A stretch of 64,000 nt of DNA from contig NZ_JAIGNR010000005.1 in the NCBI RefSeq assembly GCF_019711595.1, positions 101,218 to 165,217 on the forward strand, read 5' to 3'. Origin of the DNA: Qipengyuania sphaerica (GTDB lineage: Bacteria; Pseudomonadota; Alphaproteobacteria; Sphingomonadales; Sphingomonadaceae). The notes below the pieces were generated by a model. It ran no database searches and had not been told where the DNA came from. It saw nothing but the letters and a program-made list of their open reading frames with translations. A program made the translations under genes and the position numbers. Below are positions 60,653 to 64,000 of this stretch, one piece after another; positions within the stretch are counted from its first letter, which is position 1; each line of letters opens with the position of its first letter.

Positions 60653-61360
60653 TTACTGGTTGACCAGGATTTCGACGCGGCGGTTCTGCAACTCGCGCAC
60701 GCCGTCGGCGGTCGGCACGCGTGGGCTTTCCTCGCCCTCCGCCTCCGTGGTGATGCTCGCACCGGAAATGCCGCGAGCGACCATCAGGCTCTCGATGGCA
60801 TCGGCGCGGCGTTCGGACAGGCCGATGTTGTAGGCATTGCTGCCTGCACGGTCGGTGTGGCCGACGACCTTGAAGCTGGTCCAGTTGCAGACCGGCGCGT
60901 TCTCGACGACGTATTCGACCGTTTCGACCGCATCCTGCTGCGGCGTGGCGCTGTCGAATTCGAAGAAGATCAGGCCGGGTGCCTGCGCTGTGCAGACTTC
61001 GGGGCGCGGCGCGGGCTGCGGCTCGGGTGCTGCAACGCGCGGCTGCGGGGCCCGGTTCATCATGTCGTATGCCAGGGCGCAGCGGCCGAGGCTGACCGGA
61101 TCCTTGGTGTTCGACTTGAGATAGCCGAGCGCGATGCCGCACTGGGCCTTGGCCTCGCTCGCCCACAGGTAACGCGGGTCGTTGGCGGCCACGATCGCGG
61201 GATCGTTGGTCATGGCAAGCCCGGCATCGTAGCGCATCTGAACCGCGCTGCGCAGTTCGTCCCCGTCCAGAGCCATCAGGTCATCCTGCGCGAAGGCCGC
61301 GGTGGGAGTTAATCCCGCCGCGGCTCCGGCAAGCGCGAAAATCGCTGCTTTTTTATTCAT
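60653..61360 (-). CDS. OmpA-family protein in the adhesin secretion operon
   Basis: Exported protein of 235 residues with a signal peptide 'MNKKAAIFALAGAAAGLTPTAAFA'. The N-terminal ~120 residues are not a recognisable barrel and include a proline-rich linker ('RAPQPRVAAPEPQPAPRP'). The C-terminal OmpA-like peptidoglycan-binding domain has 'LIFFEFDSATPQQDAV', 'VVGHTDRAGSNAYNIGLSERRADAI' and 'ELQNRRVEILVN', with the Asp and Arg that hold diaminopimelate. AGGGG precedes the ATG at 61360; the longer frame overlaps the adhesin gene. It could tether the secretion apparatus or the adhesin to the cell wall. Confidence 0.9.
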   Translation of the reverse strand: MNKKAAIFALAGAAAGLTPTAAFAQDDLMALDGDELRSAVQMRYDAGLAMTNDPAIVAANDPRYLWASEAKAQCGIALGYLKSNTKDPVSLGRCALAYDMMNRAPQPRVAAPEPQPAPRPEVCTAQAPGLIFFEFDSATPQQDAVETVEYVVENAPVCNWTSFKVVGHTDRAGSNAYNIGLSERRADAIESLMVARGISGASITTEAEGEESPRVPTADGVRELQNRRVEILVNQ

Positions 61361-61394
61361 TGCAAAGCCCCTTGTTGCAAACTTCTCTCTGCGA

Positions 61395-64000
61395 TTAGGC
61401 CGATGCCGCTGCCAGGGCGGCAACATCGTCGTTTTGTTCTTGTGCGGCCATTCCCATGGCGAACTGCGCCATATCGTTGGCCACCATGCTGTCGAGCAAT
61501 CCTTCAGCCGGTGAGATCGCCATCGCCACGCCGTCATGGGCATCGGCGAAGTAATCGACGATCGCATCGACCTGGGCTGCGGCTGCGAGTTCGGCCACAG
61601 CCTCGCCCACTCCGAACCCGGGTTCCTGCATCGCGGCCACGTCCACCATCTTGCCCGGTGCTTCGAGCATGAGGAGCGCTTCCATCGCGCTGCCGGCATC
61701 CATGTTGGCGAAGCCTTCGAAGGCGCTCGGACCGCCGGAGAATTCCGGAGCCTGCATTGCCATCGCCGCGAAGTCGGGTCCTTCCGACTGGACTTGCATC
61801 GCCATGTCGGCAATGCGGCCGCCGAAATCGACCTGGGTGCCGAGGATGCTCGCCATCATGTCACCGCCGGCAAAGCCGGGCTCGGACTGGACGAAGCCTT
61901 CGAAGTTCATGGCGTAAGCTTCCGGCAGCTGCACCGCCGCCATGTCGAAGCCGCCTGCAAACTCGAAATTAACCATATCGTGACCCGCCGAACGGGGATC
62001 GCCGAAGGTCTGATTCAGGTCTGCACGGACTTCCGGCATGAAGAAGCCGGCTGCCATGGCAGCGACCGTGGCCATCTCGAGCGGCCGCATGTCGATGCGG
62101 GTCGCCTGCTGGTCGGTCGACACGGTCGACAGGCTGACGAGACCGTCATTGTCGTTCACCGCCATGTCGAGCGACGCCGCCTTGGCCGACGGAACCGCGG
62201 CATTGTTCATTGCCGGGTTGAGCGTGATGTCGAGTTCGCCCGAGCTGACGACATCGTCGTCATTGTCGATGACCGAGATCGGCACCGTGAACCCGACCGG
62301 GTCGTCCGACTGGATCGTTGCACCGAAATCGCCGACCTTGATTGTGTCACCCGAGACATAGGTGAACTCTAGCGTGGTGTATCCAGCTTCCGGATTCTCA
62401 CCTTGGTCGACGCCCTGCTGGTCGGTGAAGACCGCGATGCGCGTGCCTTCGGCCTGCGCACCCGACGAACCGTTCACACCCGTTACGTTGACGGTACCGT
62501 CATTGTTGAAGGTGACCGTGTAGTTATCGCCGCCAACAGTCACGGGGATGGGGTTCGTGTTGCCCGGATCGGCAATAAGCTCGGAACTTTCACCGCCATT
62601 GCTGATCACGATACCGGTGATGTCGTCCTGGACGCCATCGTCGAGATCGTTGTCATTGTCGGTGTCGTCCCAGGCGGTGATCTTGATTTCCGTACCAGCC
62701 GAAGAGGTGAACAGCGCGCTGGCACCATTGGTGGTCAGGTTTTCCTCGAAGGTGTGGTCGCGGTTGCCCGGCTGGCCATAGCCGCCCGAACCGCCGGGAT
62801 CGCCGCCGAGATCCTGGACGTAGTTGACCTGGAGCGTTTCGGGCAGGTTGGTGCCGCTGCTCAGGCCGAGCGAGTTACCCGAGCCCACACCGCCGGCGAT
62901 GTCGGAGGTATTGACGGTGCCGTTGTTCACACCGCCGATTTCCGGCGTCAGCAGCAGGTCGAAGCTGTCGTTCGTGCCGGGCTGGTTGAAGCCGGCCCAC
63001 GCACCGTTACCGCCCACGAAGTTGTACCCGCCGTCGTTGAAGTCGACATTCGTCACCGCATCGAGCGGCTGGTACATCTGCAAGACATACAGATCGTCGA
63101 AGTTCTCGGGGTCGAGCGTGATCGTGAAGACGGTCGATCCGCCACCGGCCTTCGCAGCCGTGAGCACGGTGCCATCGCTGGAGATCGAGTATTCAAGCGG
63201 GGCCAGTCCCGAAGTCAGGTTCTGCGCTTCAAGAGCATCGATCGACGCCTGTGTGAAAATTACGCGTCCGCCGTCGGCACCGTAATTGGCATCGACATCG
63301 AAGCCGCCGTTGAGGGCCTCGATGTAGAAGCCGGCCTCGTTCGTTCCGGTCAGTGCATCAGCGGCAACTGCTGCAGGACCATCGTCCTCGAAGCTGATGT
63401 TGCCCGAGATATCGACCGCATTGCTGGTCGCGGTATCGTCGTCGCCGTCCTCGACCGTCACGACCACGCTGATCGCACCGGTATCGAGAGTGACGGCTTC
63501 ATCGTCGCTGTTCGGGTTGGGATGTTCGAGCGAGAGATACTGCTCGACCGTCACCACGCCCGTATCGGTATCGATACCGATCGCGAAGGCCGCCTGGCCG
63601 GCGAAGGTGCCGTTGTCGACCACGCCGTAGATCACGCCGTTCTCTTCCACCAGCGTGATGGTCGAGCCGTCGGTCAGCGTCAGGTTGCTCAGCGGGCCGA
63701 CCGCGTCGAGCTGCAGCGCATAGGTCGGATCGCCGCCCTGCCCGTCAGCACCATACGCAGGATTGTTGGCCGCAAAGTCCACGATCGCCGTACCGCTGGT
63801 CGCAATCGACAGCGCGTTCGAACCCGCCACATCCGGATCATTGCCCGCCGTGTAGGACGAACCCGCCGTGAGCGTGACCGCTCCGGCACCATCGCCGCTC
63901 TCGTCGAGCGTCACATCGGCATTGGCATCGAGCACGATCGCGACTGCAGGACCATCGTCCTCGAAGCTGATGTTGCCCGAGATATCGACCGCATTGCTGG
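61395..64000 (-). CDS. Giant repeat adhesin (LapA/BapA-like, DUF5801-type), C-terminal part
   Basis: The frame is open from the window end to the TAA at 61395-61397; at least 867 residues are visible and the N-terminus is outside. The visible part begins with a repeat unit starting 'SNAVDISGNISFEDDGPA', repeated 191 residues later. Units hold 'VVVTVEDGDDDTA', 'TITLVEENGVIYG' and Asp-rich loops typical of calcium-stabilised DUF5801/T1SS adhesin domains. The last ~260 residues ('MRPLEMATVAAMAAGFFMPEV...') are rich in Met and Ala, lack RTX nonapeptides and end 'DDVAALAAASA', perhaps the secretion signal. Gene order with OmpA, TolC, ABC, SleB and HlyD genes and the LapG-like protease indicates a surface adhesin released by proteolysis. 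Confidence 0.88.
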   Translation of the reverse strand, partial: SNAVDISGNISFEDDGPAVAIVLDANADVTLDESGDGAGAVTLTAGSSYTAGNDPDVAGSNALSIATSGTAIVDFAANNPAYGADGQGGDPTYALQLDAVGPLSNLTLTDGSTITLVEENGVIYGVVDNGTFAGQAAFAIGIDTDTGVVTVEQYLSLEHPNPNSDDEAVTLDTGAISVVVTVEDGDDDTATSNAVDISGNISFEDDGPAAVAADALTGTNEAGFYIEALNGGFDVDANYGADGGRVIFTQASIDALEAQNLTSGLAPLEYSISSDGTVLTAAKAGGGSTVFTITLDPENFDDLYVLQMYQPLDAVTNVDFNDGGYNFVGGNGAWAGFNQPGTNDSFDLLLTPEIGGVNNGTVNTSDIAGGVGSGNSLGLSSGTNLPETLQVNYVQDLGGDPGGSGGYGQPGNRDHTFEENLTTNGASALFTSSAGTEIKITAWDDTDNDNDLDDGVQDDITGIVISNGGESSELIADPGNTNPIPVTVGGDNYTVTFNNDGTVNVTGVNGSSGAQAEGTRIAVFTDQQGVDQGENPEAGYTTLEFTYVSGDTIKVGDFGATIQSDDPVGFTVPISVIDNDDDVVSSGELDITLNPAMNNAAVPSAKAASLDMAVNDNDGLVSLSTVSTDQQATRIDMRPLEMATVAAMAAGFFMPEVRADLNQTFGDPRSAGHDMVNFEFAGGFDMAAVQLPEAYAMNFEGFVQSEPGFAGGDMMASILGTQVDFGGRIADMAMQVQSEGPDFAAMAMQAPEFSGGPSAFEGFANMDAGSAMEALLMLEAPGKMVDVAAMQEPGFGVGEAVAELAAAAQVDAIVDYFADAHDGVAMAISPAEGLLDSMVANDMAQFAMGMAAQEQNDDVAALAAASA
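63371..63427 (-). repeat. Adhesin repeat boundary, copy 1
   Basis: 57 bases identical to 63944-64000; encodes 'SNAVDISGNISFEDDGPA' and flanks. The spacing gives a 573-bp (191-residue) period. Confidence 0.9.
63944..64000 (-). repeat. Adhesin repeat boundary, copy 2 (cut by the window end)
   Basis: 57 bases identical to 63371-63427; the match is cut by the window end, so the true repeat is longer and further units lie outside. Confidence 0.9.

Noticed and set aside
56981..61312. A 1443-codon plus-strand frame across the type I secretion operon
   Set aside because: It runs antisense through three well-supported genes (ABC, TolC, OmpA) and encodes no recognisable protein.

Overview
The window is a high-GC chromosomal segment from an alphaproteobacterium. 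It most resembles Sphingomonadales, and probably Erythrobacteraceae. This placement is an inference from gene content and order: a TimA/MltA/Smr cluster divergent from secB, GapR (DUF2312) and DUF1244 proteins, a non-mevalonate isoprenoid gene, DUF5801-type giant adhesin repeats, and alphaproteobacterial-length RpoB/RpoC. Most of the window is core genome. I found no transposase, integrase, CRISPR array, tRNA or rRNA.

Layout. 1-9.2 kb: the end of a DUF885 protein, zntB, ispG, a small membrane protein tightly linked to a histone-deacetylase-family gene, a FAD oxidoreductase, two different L,D-transpeptidases facing each other, an EamA transporter and a 54-aa membrane peptide. 9.4-16.7 kb: acnA, a compact ruvA-membrane protein-DsrE-DsrE-ruvB operon, and aroC. 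16.9-24.2 kb: an RTX (calcium-binding repeat) type I secreted protein, then the peroxide-defence genes ahpC, ahpF and katG with hairpins and dyads between them. 24.2-41.2 kb: S41 peptidase, Lrp regulator, Pr6Pr membrane protein, Smr/mltA/timA against secB-murJ-trpS, YbjQ, GapR, DUF1244, pyk, SulP transporter, gltX, a lipoprotein and a membrane GGDEF-EAL protein. 41.4-53 kb: rpoC and rpoB on the minus strand. Facing away from them is a small DUF2975/HTH operon with a striking operator-promoter region, a low-complexity lipoprotein, and rplJ-rplL on the plus strand. The usual rplJL-rpoBC block is therefore split.

53-64 kb holds the most interesting system. It has a PagL-like lipid A deacylase and a LapG-type cysteine protease. 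Convergent to the protease is a minus-strand series: giant repeat adhesin (C-terminal part only), OmpA-family protein, TolC-type outer-membrane channel, type I ABC transporter with a degenerate C39-like domain, SleB-type cell wall hydrolase, and HlyD adaptor. The last three genes overlap by 4 bp each. This looks like a LapA/LapG-style adhesin secretion and release module with two peptidoglycan-related proteins built into the operon. The RTX protein at 16.9 kb has no transporter beside it and could be a second client. No LapD-like c-di-GMP receptor is visible; the GGDEF-EAL protein at 38.8-41.2 kb has intact motifs and the wrong N-terminus for LapD.

Several starts were moved inward or to GTG/TTG on the basis of Shine-Dalgarno position. 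Long open frames antisense to rpoB, rpoC, acnA and katG were treated as high-GC shadows.
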